Shown piece by piece: positions 48,892 to 63,345 of a DNA stretch of 64,000 nt. A model generated the notes under the pieces. The model was given only the letters and a program-made list of their open reading frames with translations. It ran no database searches and was not told where the DNA came from. The stretch is from positions 172,007 to 236,006 of the forward strand of contig JADNRY010000081.1 in assembly GCA_015501585.1 (NCBI GenBank), read 5' to 3'. A program made the position numbers and the translations under genes. Source of the stretch: Rhodocollybia butyracea. Taxonomy: Eukaryota; Basidiomycota; Agaricomycetes; Agaricales; Omphalotaceae. Each line of letters opens with the position of its first letter. Position 1 is the stretch's first letter.

Positions 48892-51813
48892 CTAGAGGGT
48901 GAAGGCTTTGACAAGAGGGGATACAACAGGTCCACCCTTCTGCTTGTAAAAGTCAACAACCTTCTTGCCAACAATAGCGATGTCTAAGTAACGCATAAAT
49001 CAGTAACGAGGGAAAAGGAAGGGCGCAAAAAGGCGACGTACTTGGACCGGTGATACCAAACTTCTCGTATACCTTTTGGTAAGGAGCAGAGGCTCCGAAT
49101 CCGGGAAGACCATATTGCTGCAAGATTGATATCAGTACATGACCACGAAAAAATGGAAAACACTACAAACCTCGTGGCTGTACTTCGCCCATCCAGCGGT
49201 AGAAAGTGCCTCGAGGGACAGAATGGGAGCACCACTCCTGAGGACACTCATCCTGTACTCCTCAGGCTGCTGGTCAAAGACGAGCCAACAGGGCAAACTA
49301 ACAACACGGGTTTTAATGCCTTGGGCGTTGAGCTTGGTAGCAGCCTCGATAGCAATTGATACTTCACTACCGGCACTGACAATGGTAAGGTCTTCATTCT
49401 CGACCTCGTGAACTACATATCCACCCTTGGCAGCTTTCGCGATCGAGGACGCTTCGAGATTAGGGAGGTTTTGTCGAGATAGGGAGATAATAGAAGGGGT
49501 CTTTTTCAATTTGAGAGCGACCAAGTACGACGCCGAGGTTTCATTTCCGTCCGCTGGACGCCAGAAGGCAACGTTGGGCATGGCACGGAAGTGGATGGCG
49601 GCTTCTGTAGGCTGGTGAGTAGGCCCGTCCTCACCAAGACCAATGGAGTCGTGAGTAGCTGGAAAATAAACATTGAAAACATTGTTCAACTAGCAACTAG
49701 CCGTAAAACAGCACTCACCGACCCAGATGACTTGGTGGCTAAAAGTTTGGAGATGGACTTTCAGTGGCACGATAAACGCGTGTCGAGACAAGGATACTCA
49801 CCCACTGAGAGCAGAAAGACGGACCGCACCAGCGGCATAAGCAACAAAGTTCTAAGGCGAAATTAATATCTCTGTTTCCCAAGAAGATAGAGACTAACCA
49901 AGAACGTAGCAACGTGAGGAATGATACCACCATAAGCATGAATACCATTGGCAATGGCACCCATACCATGCTCACGGACACCATCTAGAGTAAAGGTGTT
50001 AGTGAACGAGTATCAGGTAGCTTGATATGATCGATTTACATCGCATATAGGTGCCCGCGTAACTGCCGAGACCAGTGCTAGGAGGTTGGAAGTCAACCGA
50101 GCCCTTTACCCGACTGAGATTGCTGCCAGTCAAATCAGCGGATCCTCCAAACAGCTCGGGAAGGGCTGGAGTGATAGCGGTAAGGGTGTTCTCAGAATAT
50201 TTGCGCGATCCCTGGGCAGCATCGGAAGGTTTGTAGACAGGTAGGTGCTGCTCCCAGTTGACCGGGAGCTCTCCAGCAATACGCCTGGTAAGCTCTGCGT
50301 GTTCGTTAGGAAATTTCTGAGCATACGATGAGAGTAAAGAGTTCCATTGGGCTTCTAAAACGGCACCACGCTTAGCAATAGCCGCATATGCATCATATGT
50401 TGCGGGTGGGACGTAAAAGGATTGATCAGAGGGGAGTCCAAACTTGGTTTTGAGTGCTTGGATGTCATCCGCCTTCAAAGCTGGACAATTATCAGAGCCT
50501 ATCATGATAAAGAGAGCAGGAGATACCCACGAGAGCCGTGAACTCCATGGGTCCCCTGTTGCTTGGAACCAAAGCCTATGGTAGTCCTGACACAGATGAG
50601 GGTGGGTTTATTCTTTTCCGATCTGGCCTCGGAAATTGCATTGAAAATGGTTGGAAGATCGCTAATCTGTCTGTTAGAAAAACGATGGAATGTACTCAAG
50701 TTCACAACATACGAGTCACCGTTGTCAACACGAAGGACCTGCCAACCATAAGCCAGGAATCGTTGTTCGACGTTCTCAGTGAATGCCACGGCAGTGTCAC
50801 CATCGATGGAGATATCTATGTAATTGCTTCAGAGGTGAGATTGTTAATGAAAGGAGGAAAGCTGTACGGTTATCATCGTAAACCTAGGGTAGGCAGTAAC
50901 CTTAATTGGAGATATTGAAAAAGAGTACGGTATACGTACCACAATGAGGTTGCCCAATTGAAGATGACCGGCAAGAGATGCTGCCTCACTAGCAACGCCT
51001 TCCATGAGGCAACCATCACCAGTGAATACTAGAGATCACGTCAATCGCGATACGATTCACTTGTAGGCAGATAAAGAGCGTACCGTAGGTGAAGTTGTTG
51101 ATTAAATCGAAGCCAGGTTTGTTGAAAGTAGCAGCGAGATGAGCCTGAGCGATAGCCAAACCGACTCCGTTACCAAAACCCTGGCCCAGGGGTCCAGTAG
51201 TGACCTCGATACCTGATATAAAGGTAAGATTAAGATGAAGCCGCAGAATGCCACTTGCCATCAGTGTGTCCAGCCTCGGGATGTCCAGGAGTCAATGAAT
51301 CGAGCTGGCGGAACTGCTTCAGGTCATCCATCGAAAGTTTATAGCCCAGGAGATGTAAAAGGACATATTGCAGCGCGCAACTGAGACGCGATGAGTAAAA
51401 GACACGCAAGTACGTCACAAGAACCTACGCATGACTGCAAAAGAAAGAAGTAAGAGTGAGGACACGGGTAGATTAGCTTATGGGCGTACCCGTTGGAAAG
51501 AACAAATCGATCTCGATTAAACCATTTTGAGTTCTTGGGGTTGAGATTCATGAAACTAGGACGAAGATCAAAATTTGTGGTGGGTTTGAGATTGTTGTCT
51601 GGGAAGCGTACCGAGAGAAAAGAATATGAGCAACGGGAGCCATGCCCAACGGGGCACCAGGATGGCCAGAGTTGGCTTTGGCGACTACATCAGCTGCAAG
51701 GGCACGGATGGTTGCAATAGAAACTGAGATAAGGATTAGAGATAAACTAGAAGCTTGAAGGAATATACAGAGACTTTACCCTCGTCAGATTGAGCAGATG
51801 TAAAGGCAGACAT
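48892..51813 (-). CDS. TKL1: Transketolase, 689 aa
   Basis: Seventeen exons on the minus strand: 51780-51813, 51612-51723, 51490-51555, 51429-51434, 51259-51380, 51084-51212, 50940-51028, 50868-50883, 50713-50815, 50531-50670, 50040-50480, 49899-49984, 49802-49851, 49719-49738, 49171-49658, 49042-49117, 48892-48983. It moves two-carbon units in the pentose phosphate pathway with thiamine diphosphate. Family motifs: [63 protein letters not shown] (cofactor motif), [29 protein letters not shown] and [18 protein letters not shown]. One exon is 6 nt (51429-51434) and codes the centre of GHAC; another is 16 nt. Intron 51213-51258 starts with gcaagt, a GC donor. It is head-to-head with CMC2 (130 bp). 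Confidence 0.96.
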
Positions 51814-51943
51814 GGTTGTTTGGGAAGAAAATTATAAAACTGCCTAATCAAGAAATTTATCTGCCATCAGGTCCGCGGCCTGCGGCCAGAGGTTTTTCCG
51901 ACGTGAAAAGATCACATGATCTTGGCGCTTATCCCTCTTGCTC

Positions 51944-52276
51944 ATGCATCCTCAACTCGCTGACAAGCGATTGGGCAAGTTCTCTCATCCTTTTCCCGAA
52001 CGTGGGGTTAATCTTCACTCTAGTCTGCAAGGATTTTATACAGGCCCTGGAGGACTGTCATCTCAGCACATTTGCCCGATTAACCGGAGGCTGTAACAAA
52101 TACAAGGATGCAATGAATGTCTGTCTTCACAAAGAGGTAGGAGATTTCCGGCTTTCTCCGTATGCCACTAAAACTCGGTCATTCAGAGCGTCGATCGTTC
52201 TGCACGGAATAGAGAGAATGCCAAAGAGCGCAAAGCTAAACGTGAAGAGGCGACAAAGGCATTTTTAGAAGATTGA
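51944..52276 (+). CDS. CMC2: Cytochrome c oxidase assembly factor CMC2, 77 aa
   Basis: Exons 51944-51974, 52024-52136 and 52187-52276. CMC2 is a small intermembrane-space protein needed for cytochrome oxidase biogenesis. The twin CX9C motif is intact: CKDFIQALEDC and CNKYKDAMNVC. The start MHPQLADKRLV and the basic C-terminus (RNRENAKERKAKREEATKAF) match the family. The first intron begins gcaagt, a GC donor; no GT donor nearby gives the LVCKDF junction. The gene is tiny and interrupted twice. Confidence 0.92.
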
Positions 52277-52600
52277 CAAGACAACCTACTCCTCCCGGTG
52301 CCAAATTCTCCACTTGCGCGTGTACTTTAACGCCCGCAGAACTTCCTTCCCGTAGACGTGGCTTTGCCACTGTGAAGATCCATGCAATACTAATAATGAT
52401 ATTCTGGGTCTATAGGTGTTCTTTGGCTGGCTTGGAGTATTCTTCTTCCGAAGAACTCTAACTGCCTGGGAACAGTTATCGGAGAAGATACACTTGTAAT
52501 TTGCCACTGATGAAACTAAAAAATGTTGAAACGGATAATAAGGTTACACTAAACGAGAGGGCGAAGGCACAAATATGATTGGCAAGACTAGTAATACATC
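52277..52600. other. Short intergenic region between convergent genes
   Basis: 324 bp between the CMC2 and GH31 stops. Only short frames without known domains. Nothing else recognised. Confidence 0.45.
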
Positions 52601-55600
52601 TTAAGACAATTCGCATACCACCTCCTTCGCACCGGCATCAACTTTCACCACCCTTTCGGTATTTCCCGCCCCGATCACAAATACGCTGTCAATGTTTGCG
52701 TTACCCTCGATGGTCACTTTAACCTTGCCGTCCTTTCGATCGGCGCGTACAGTGGCACCCCCAGGGACAGTGGCCGACGTCTCACCCTCTGCCAAACTAA
52801 ACAACTCGACACGCAAATCCTTCCCGTAGTCATAGTCAGGACGTCGTGTATTCGGAGGTCCACGTAGTAGCACTGTTCCAGCTCTGACCCAGACTGGAAC
52901 ATCATCCAAACCGACGCGCTCTTTGATCCATGTTGGACCAACGACAGTACGCTTATGATCCCAAAAGTTCGTCCAACGACCCGCGGGAATGTAGTAGTCC
53001 GTTTCTTCTTCCTGCGGGACGAAAACAGGCGCGACAAGGAGAGAAGGCCCTAGCATGAACTGCCTGTCAAGATGATGGGTGTTCTGGTCTTCAGGGAACT
53101 CGAGAAACATTGCCCTTTGGAGTGGATGTCCAGTCTGTGTCGCTTCAATGGCCTATGTGAAAAAGATTAACTTCTGGTCAAAGGTTTAGCCTGTGCAACA
53201 TACTAATTGATACAAGTAAGGCATCAGCGAATGTTTAGCCTCCAACAATGTTGCCATATTTTTGGCAGCCTCCTCTCCATAGTTCCATGGAACACGATAT
53301 GATGATGAACCATGTAGTCGTGAGTGTGAGGAGAACAAGCCAAACGCGACCCATCGCTGGTATATTTCGGGTGGTGGATGACCCTATAGTAGTATTGGTG
53401 GCCGGTCCGCATTAAAAACTTTGTCCACTTGCCTCGAATCCACCGATATCATGAGAAGCAAACGCAAATCCTGAGAGAGTTAAAGAAAGACATCCACGCA
53501 TCGCCTCCGCCATTGCTTCCCAGGTCGACTCACAGTCACCTCCCCAATGAACAGGGAATCTATAACGCAATGAGGAATGAGATACCGTGCCATGTATATG
53601 TCCACTTGCCTCTGGCCTCCTGCGAACGAAGCGCGCGCGAAAACAACTGCCTCGCCTTCTCCCATTCGGTCCCGTATCAGATTGAAAACGAGCTCGTTGT
53701 AGATAATGGAATACATATTGTGCATTCGCATAGGATCGGAGCCATCATGGAATTTCACCGACGTATGTGGGATACGTTCAGCTGTAACGAACATAAGTGG
53801 CCATACCAACTCCCCAGCTTATCGGCTCACCGAAATCTGTCTACGTTTGGACTCTCAGTGGAGTTCATTGCAGCATGGCTCGTAGCTCACCTTGAAACAA
53901 TCAACACCAATGTCGATAAGACTGTTGAGTTTCGCCTTGTACCATTCACAGGCCTGTGGATTCGTAAAGTCGACAACTGCGAGACCGGGTTGCCATAAAT
54001 CCCATCTAAAAACCAAGATTAAACATGAAATGATAGACCGCATGAAGCTGGACCAAACTCACTGCCACGGTGTCCCATCTTTCCTTTGTATGAAATAACC
54101 TCCTTTAACACCCTCTTTGAAAATGGGAGACAGTTGAGAAATATAAGGATTGACTGTAACGAATATTTTTCAGACAAAGCTCCCGTAATCACCAGTTTTG
54201 TTCACTTACTCCAAACACAGATCTTCACACTAAACTTTTGCTTGATTTGCGCGAGATACCCTTTGGGATCGGGGAAGTTATCTGGATCGAAAGTGAAGGA
54301 ACACCTATCCTTCGATATCAGACAGCAAGTCATATCCGCGGGGGTTTACATTTACTTGCCATTCATATTGTTTCATCCAGAAACAATCGAGATGGAAAAC
54401 TCGAACAGGGATGTTACGATCTTGCATTCCTTGCAGGAATCCGGACACAGTATCGCTGGAATATGAGGTCAAAAAAGAGGTTGATAACCAAAGCCCGAAC
54501 GTCCAGCTCGGAAGTATCCTGAATAGGAAAGGAATAAGCATATTGGATGGAAATCAGGTTTCGCTTCTTACGGTGGGCGTCCAGTCATGCGTGTGTATCG
54601 TTCGAGAATCTATCCAAACCCAATTGAATCTCAGAGCGAGCTTTTGCTTCAAAACCGAACAAATTTACCTGAAGCGGAGTCTCTCCGTAGATAATAAAAT
54701 ATTCCAAGCTACTTCCAACAGTAGATACCCCGACCCGGGAGACCTTTTCGCTACCGACTTCGACTTCCACCTCGCCAGGATGGTTTATGAAAACCCCGTA
54801 ACCGCGATTAGTCATGTAGAAGGGAACACATTTGTATGCCTGTTCGCTAGAAGTTCCTCCATCTGGAACAGTGGATGAGAACGGATTGAACCGTTGCTGC
54901 AACGCGACATACCTTGGTTCCATATTTTGATACTTTGACCTGGAACACAATGTCTGAGCAAGAATGCATTGGATAGATATCGACACCCACCATTCTTAAC
55001 AAAGGCCCCGAACTGTTCTCCAAAACCATAAATCAGCTCTCCGGGGGATATATTCAGCTCCGAGTTGATGTATCGCACTAGAGGTGGAGGAGGCTGGGGA
55101 TTGGGGTTAGATCCAGGGTCAGTGGCCATGCACGAGCTTCATGTGAGATGATCAGCGTATGAGAAAGATTGGAGGAGAGGGAAGGAGCACCTATTGGACG
55201 CGCTGGAAAGAGTCCACTGAGAAGGAACGTCGAAAACACCCTGATGTCTTGGCCCTGCAAAAGTCAGGATTCGTTTGGGTGATTTGAAGGTGATGGTATA
55301 GGGATTTTCAGTGATAAGGACCTCCAGGCCGGCGGTACTTAAAGTGTGGTCGGAGCCAACTTTATTGAGCTTGACATTGGGAACAGGCTTGGAATTTGGG
55401 AACAACGGAATGTTCACAAGTGGCTCGGCGTTGCTAAAATGGCAAATATTCACACCCACCTACTTGGAACTAAGCTAGCATAAGGTCAACAATACGAGAC
55501 GAACATACCACGCCTTCGGTGGGAGAATGAACTTTGACCGTCAAGACAGGTCCTGATCAACGATGACTCATCAGATCCAAAGTGATTGGAATCAGCAAAA

Positions 55601-55816
55601 AGTCAAGCGCATACCCCCTAGTGTATCTCCACGATGTCTGATGGGCTTAGTTGAAACCTGGAGCTCGTAGCCGTCGGGCAGCTGGTCAACTTTCACTGCC
55701 TGCAAAGGGTTTAAAAATTCAGTCCATGGATTTTGAATCAATTGAGATCTTACCTGTAAGCCATAATAAGGCTTGACGCCGTTCTTCAGCAGCCAGAATC
55801 CGTCTATAAATTTCAT
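52601..55816 (-). CDS. Glycoside hydrolase family 31 (alpha-xylosidase-like), 788 aa
   Basis: Seventeen minus-strand exons: 55754-55816, 55615-55699, 55509-55552, 55191-55459, 54991-55136, 54913-54939, 54669-54862, 54572-54609, 54360-54518, 54210-54304, 54063-54153, 53891-54005, 53831-53840, 53610-53781, 53433-53559, 53204-53383, 52601-53152. GH31 enzymes hydrolyse alpha-glucosides or alpha-xylosides; this one resembles the YicI group. The N-terminus MKFIDGFWLLKNGVKPYYG has no signal peptide, so it is probably intracellular. Conserved parts: SELNISPGELIYGFGEQFG, LPSWTFGLWLSTSF, the nucleophile Asp444 (FKTDFAERIP), the acid/base Asp511 (HWGGDCESTWEAMAEAM) and GFASHDIGGFE-like residues. A 10-nt exon carries the nucleophile codon. 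Three introns (54305-54359, 53560-53609, 53384-53432) use GC donors. Confidence 0.93.
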
Positions 55817-57605
55817 AGAGGTGCGTGAGTCCGGTTTCAGCTTCAGCGGTTTAAGTATATTCAGATTGCGGTCCGTGAAATCCCGTTCCCGAAATTATTC
55901 CGCTGGTGGTAACTATTTTAGCGGAGTCTGGTGGCCTGACGCCTCCTGACGCTAGTGGTGGAAGTAAAGCACATTCTGGAAAGACTTAGACTTGAGGGTG
56001 ATGGAAGTCAGCAAGACTTGGACCTTGGGAATTGGCTCTAAGCCGTCCCGCCTGTTCCGGTGCATCAACCACTATGCTCAAGCGCTTACTTCGTTACATA
56101 GCTCTTGCTATTTGAAACGGTCGCCGTTTCTCTCGCCTTAACCTCAATGCTTTGGCGACCTATCTCCCTGTTTTCCTTTTTATACCTGCAAACTTCACTT
56201 TGAGAGTAGTCAAAGCAATAATGTAACTCCGCAACTCCAGAGGAACCGGCTAAATCGAAACATCTGGAGGCGTAGAGCTGCCCAGAATCTAGAGGGACGA
56301 GCACTTTTCAATAGCACGAGAGAATGAGGAAAGGGTAGGTGAGTAGAGAAACCTAATTGTTATCCTTGACTCGTTGATTGAGAACGCTCCAGTGGCGCCA
56401 ACCACTGAAACCGATCAAGCTCAAGGCCAGACTCTCTCTCTAGAGTCTTCTATAGTTTGAACATAGACTCTAGTATGAGTAGCTGAGCGATAATATCACC
56501 GCATAACATCCCATTCGAGAAAAAAAATGGCATTGGAAGTCTCCAGAGTTGCAACGATATCAATAGAAAAAGGTATCTTCCAAGCTTGGTGGGATGGGAA
56601 AGGAATCATCATATTTACAAGAATTCGAACGAAAGTTACTTCAGTAACAACTCTTGAAGAGTTATGTAACAATCGAGGTTTCGTGCATGTCGATTATTGC
56701 GTGAGTCTATTATAAGCAGATATCTACAATCTTGCGATGTGAACAGAAAAACAGATTGAGGTCTGATCTCAGTGCTGGGAATCCGCACCCGAGATTCAAA
56801 GCTGCAGCTGAGCCTGAACGGTATCACCAAGTGTACTGCGATATGTTGCTTTGCAGGAGCCCAGACACAAGCGTATCTATGTCCTCGTTGTAGTAACAAG
56901 ACAATGAATGGACAACGAGCGGTGGAGTCATAAGGACGCGCTGTATTTCTCTTGAAATACCGACGAATCGTTTGATGGTTACCACTACTGCAATGATTAC
57001 CGGCCGGATTTCCAGGGGAAGATACACCGACGATCAAAGACGGTAAGTACTGGAAATCTCATACTACGCCTTTGTCTGTACTAGGGGCATTGAAATGTAC
57101 GAAGTCTCTTATGAGGATCAGTGACAAAGTATCCTAATCATTAGCCAGTTGCTGCTAAACAACAACTGGCTAGCTCTAGCTAGCTCGAAAGCCCGATCCA
57201 AGTTCGGGTGTCCGATGGATGTACGGAAACGTACGATGGGCTTGCGGAGACGCGTGCCAGGAGATCCATTAGCTCCTACTTGCCATTTTTTCTCATTGTC
57301 TTCTCACCAAATTTAGTGTCCGATCGAGACCCGGAAACTCTCGCGCCCTAAGAAGGAAACATTGAATTACTTGTCAAAGTTGGGAGATGATAACTATCAA
57401 TGCACATTATTTCATTTTCCGTTGCTTGTTGTTGATGAATTTCTTGAGGTGGCACCGTCTTGCCTCCTACCCTGGGCCACCCAAGGACCACCAGCAGTTT
57501 CACATCCAACCTGGGGCCAGCCAACGTATATTAAGCCATCTGCAAAATTCGGTACAGCAATACGACTCATAGTTTCGTTCGTTACTCCCTCATTCAACAA
57601 CCATA
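55817..57605. other. Gene-poor region between divergent GH31 and halogenase genes, 1.8 kb
   Basis: No coding frame with a recognisable product. The longest frame (minus strand, 56636-57037) is low-confidence. An inverted repeat lies at 57142-57172. The region must contain the GH31 and halogenase promoters. Confidence 0.5.
57142..57172. repeat. Perfect 10-bp inverted repeat with 11-nt loop
   Basis: tagccagttg (57142-57151) is followed by its exact reverse complement at 57163-57172, then by tandem gctctagctagct words. It could be a hairpin, a binding site or a decayed element end. It lies about 430 bp upstream of the halogenase start. Confidence 0.55.
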
Positions 57606-59717
<2,112 letters not shown>

Positions 59718-59860
59718 AATTGAACGAACTATAATGTATTTAAAAGCTAGTCCTGTATGTAGAGTAGAAGCATAACTCATTGAGTTTCAAATGCAGAACG
59801 CATCTGCAGTCATCATAGATGAGATTCCTCATTCAAAGTTACAACATCTATGTATACATT

Positions 59861-62800
59861 TCAAGCAGTCACAGTCAAGTTTGTCTGAGCAAAAGCTATC
59901 TCGCTCGTGCCTACCATCACGTTGAAGACACCCGGCTCGACTGCCCACTGGTTGGCCAAGTTCCACACCGCAAGCTGAGACGACTGGACTTCGATCGAGA
60001 CTGTTTGCGAGGCACCGGCACTGTCCGTCGCAGTCATAGTCAGTGTTTTTATCACAAACAATGAGGCTTGACACTTACGCCAAGTTAATCTTTTGAAATC
60101 CAACAAGTTTTTGCACCGGGGTTACGACGGAGCTCACAAAGGCAGAAAGATACACCTGAAAAAAAATGAAAAACGCTGGATATAACTGGAAGATTCACCA
60201 ACCTGTACAACTTCTTTACCATCTACAGATCCAGTGTTATGCACGGTCACCGTCACATTAAAGTTGTCCGAAGTTCCAATCGACGCAGGACTTAGTGTCA
60301 AGTCCGTGCTGTACAAAATCAAAATCAGTATTATTGATTTCAAATTCCTAGTAAAACCTACTAGTTGAAGGTTGTGTAGCTCAGCCCATGTCCGAAGCTC
60401 CAAATTGGAACCGGACTGTTCAAGACGTACTGCGCGTGAAGTTAGAAGCATCGCTGAATTCATGGTTCCAAAGAAACATACTTGATGGCCAAAGTCCAGA
60501 GTACCATTATCCTCTATAAATCCAGGAGACACAGGACGCATTCCATTTAGGTAGTTGTAGAAAATTGGCGTAGTCCCAACTGAACGAGGGAACGACACCG
60601 GTAGTTTTCCTACGCAAATGGTGATGGACATCAGACTATAGCATTCTACTAGGTTGTTACATACCTGACGGGTTTACCGCCCCAAAAATAATTTCTGGTA
60701 GAGCTAAGCCACCTAGTTCCCCAGGATAGAATTGCTGGATCACAGCGCTTGCATCTACACAGTTGTTAGGTATGAGCCGCAGGGAGGCCAAACCAAGAGC
60801 ACATACGGGCTTGAATCCACGGCTCTGAGACAGGCTTTCCGCTGACAAAAATGACAACAGTGGGCTTTCCGGTATTGACGATAGCTTCGACTAAAGGGAG
60901 TTGAGCTCCAACCAGGTCTAGACTGGATAGATCAACGTGTTCTCCGGTAGTAGCATTAGTCCCGGGGGTCCAGAGCAACGTTTGGTCTTTCCGTCCGTGC
61001 AAATGCGAGAAGATGGTAACGAGATGGAAAAGCAGGGAGGAAATGAAAAAGGTCAACACCTCATCAAAGTCTGCATATATAGAGGAGATTACCTAGAGAC
61101 CATGTACCGACCTCAAACAGTCATCAGCTTCCAGCTCTAGTTAATCATAGAAAAATAGCTCACCATGACAATGGCTACATCCGACGCTTGTGCAGCAGAA
61201 ATTGCTTCTTCGAACCCACTTTGATCATTTGACCATAGTTCGCACCCTTGAGCAAAGTTGATTTTTGTAGAGCTAGAAACGTTGGCTAGGAACTCTTGGA
61301 AGCCAGCTAAAGGCGTAATTCCGTTCAAGGAGGCATTGAAGAACACATAATCCCCAAACTACACGTGAGAAATTTAAGTTGGCGTGGGAAGCATACTTGT
61401 GAAAAACTTACAGTGACACGGTTAGCTTGAGGTCCAATCAGCGCGACACTACCGATATTTGGGCTGAGAGGCAGAAGATTATTGTGATTTTCAAGAAGTA
61501 CGATCGCTTCTTCCTCCATCTGGAGAAGAATTTCACGCGACTGGGGGGTGCGAATGGTACTCAGGTAATCAGGGTATGGATAGGGACCTGTTAAATCATT
61601 GGACGTGAACAGCCGTGTTGTAGAATAAATGTGAATAAGCTTACTTTCGAAAAGGCCTAAGGTGAATTTCGTCCGAAGTAGAAATTTTACTGCTTCGTCT
61701 ATGTAAGACTCGTTCACCGTGCCAGCAGCCACTTGGTCTACTGGATGTCAGGTGCATAGATTAAGTAGTCGTATATCACTACGCACCAGGAAGGGTCAAG
61801 TATGTATAAGATCCTCCCCCCATTTCACCTTGCAGACCGTTTTCCAGAGCCATCTGAGCGGCACATTCCCGCGTGGCACAAGTCTTGTGCTGAGAAATCA
61901 ACAAGTCCACGGAACCTGCATCGCTGGTGACAAAGTATGGGAACTGCCATTCATCTCGTAGCTACATAAATGTGAACTTGACGAAGAGCCCAGTAAGCGG
62001 AAAAACTTACAATGTCAGTCAAGATATCTACATGTAAATTGCCTTCAGCTTCATGAATCTGTATTAGTTGGGCGACCTACGTTTATTTGCCACCAGCTTA
62101 TTTACCAGATAAAAGTGAGATTAGAGAAGATCAAAATATAGATATCACGCGTACAGGAACGGCGTCGTATGCAGAATATGCTGTCATGATAGCCAAGGCT
62201 TCTGAACAAGCTCTTTGAAAGGCTGGTAGATAGATGGTACGCAGATCACGTTCGCTACCAGCCACAGGGGCTACATTTCTGTTTTGGGGTTAGTTCTAAC
62301 TCTTCCAACAAAAAGGATTAACTTACAATCCGGTCATTGGACTCCCATAAGCTACGAAATGCTTGCAAGTGGCGGCCATTCGCTTTCGAATACCACCGCT
62401 GCCACCTGCAGTTACGTTTCTCCGAGTCCCAGTTTGCAAGCCGGTCACGTATGCTAGTCCCATTTCTCCAGTCAAGAATGGGTCTTCACCGTAGTTTTCT
62501 TCTACTCGGCCCATCTTAGTTCCCGGGACATGTCGAGGACAGGAGCAAATAATTCAGAGTACCCCAAACCTCAGCTTCCATGGCAATGATATTGGAGACT
62601 GAAGATAAGAGGGCCGGGTTGAAAGAAGCTGCTAGTCCAATAGGCGAAGGAAATATCGTTCCGTTGTCGGTAAAACCATGCAGGCCTATTTTCATAGATG
62701 GGTCAGAAACTTGAAATGGCTAAGTATGGCAATATTCGTCACCCTCGCTCTGAAACATCGCTGGTATTCCGAGTGTGGTGTTTTCCATCAAATATGTCTG

Positions 62801-63345
62801 GCCTACGGTAAGAGCAAACGTTAACTTCTCGTAGGGCATTTGATAACCTATATACATCAGGTTGTCAGTGCATGTTCGAAACTCTCCGCAATAATAATGG
62901 TAATAACCAGCCCAGACTGCGCCTGCTTTGGCATTAAGCTCCTCGACCTGTAGATACATAAAAAGGATTGAAAAAGTAAATTTGACCAAGTGAGAAAGGA
63001 CATACCAAACCTGATTGGTTGAAGACAAGAGTGTTGTCTAGAGGTTAGCCGTATTCATCCAGCCATCTATATCTCCTTGAATACTGGTATGACGGGTTTG
63101 ACCTCGGTTTATATCAAAAGCTTTGAAGTAAAGACGTACAGCTGAGCTACTTTCTCCTCCAAGGTCATTCGAGGAAGCAGGTCATTTATTCTGTCTTCAA
63201 TAGACGCATTAGGGTTCTTGTAGGTGGGCAAAGATCCATCCAAGTTCGTTCCACGCGCTACCAATGAAAATTTCCTGGGTTCCAAGAGCGAACTGGATCC
63301 CAGAGCTACTTGGAGAAGAGTTAGCACAGAGAGTAAGCGCAGCAT
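59861..63345 (-). CDS. Secreted GH3 beta-glucosidase with apparent frame breaks
   Basis: About 20 short minus-strand exons from the start at 63345 to the stop at 59861. GH3 beta-glucosidases release glucose from cellobiose and beta-glucans. A signal peptide (MLRLLSVLTLLQVALG) is followed by MTLEEKVAQLIQGD, NTTLGIPAMFQSEGLHGFTD, MAATCKHFVAYGSP, the nucleophile region FPYFVTSDAGSVDLL, RTKFTLGLFESPYPYPDYLS, NHNNLLPLSPNIGSVALIGP, and a C-terminal fibronectin-III-like domain. Three places need one extra base to keep the family frame: near 63043 (before LDNTLVF), 62562-62565 (before YSELFAPVLDMSREL) and 62510-62512 (before GRVEENYGEDPF). All are in short G or C runs. Elsewhere splice sites and frame are intact. 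Either a young pseudogene or consensus errors. Convergent with the halogenase (143 bp). Confidence 0.8.

Noticed and set aside
56636..57037. Minus-strand open frame of 133 codons
   Set aside because: No recognisable domain, mixed composition, no splice partner; likely chance.
62516..62570. 55-nt intron in the GH3 gene that would bypass the frame breaks
   Set aside because: It would remove YSELFAPVLDMSREL, a conserved GH3 segment that is readable in another frame, so frameshifts explain the data better.
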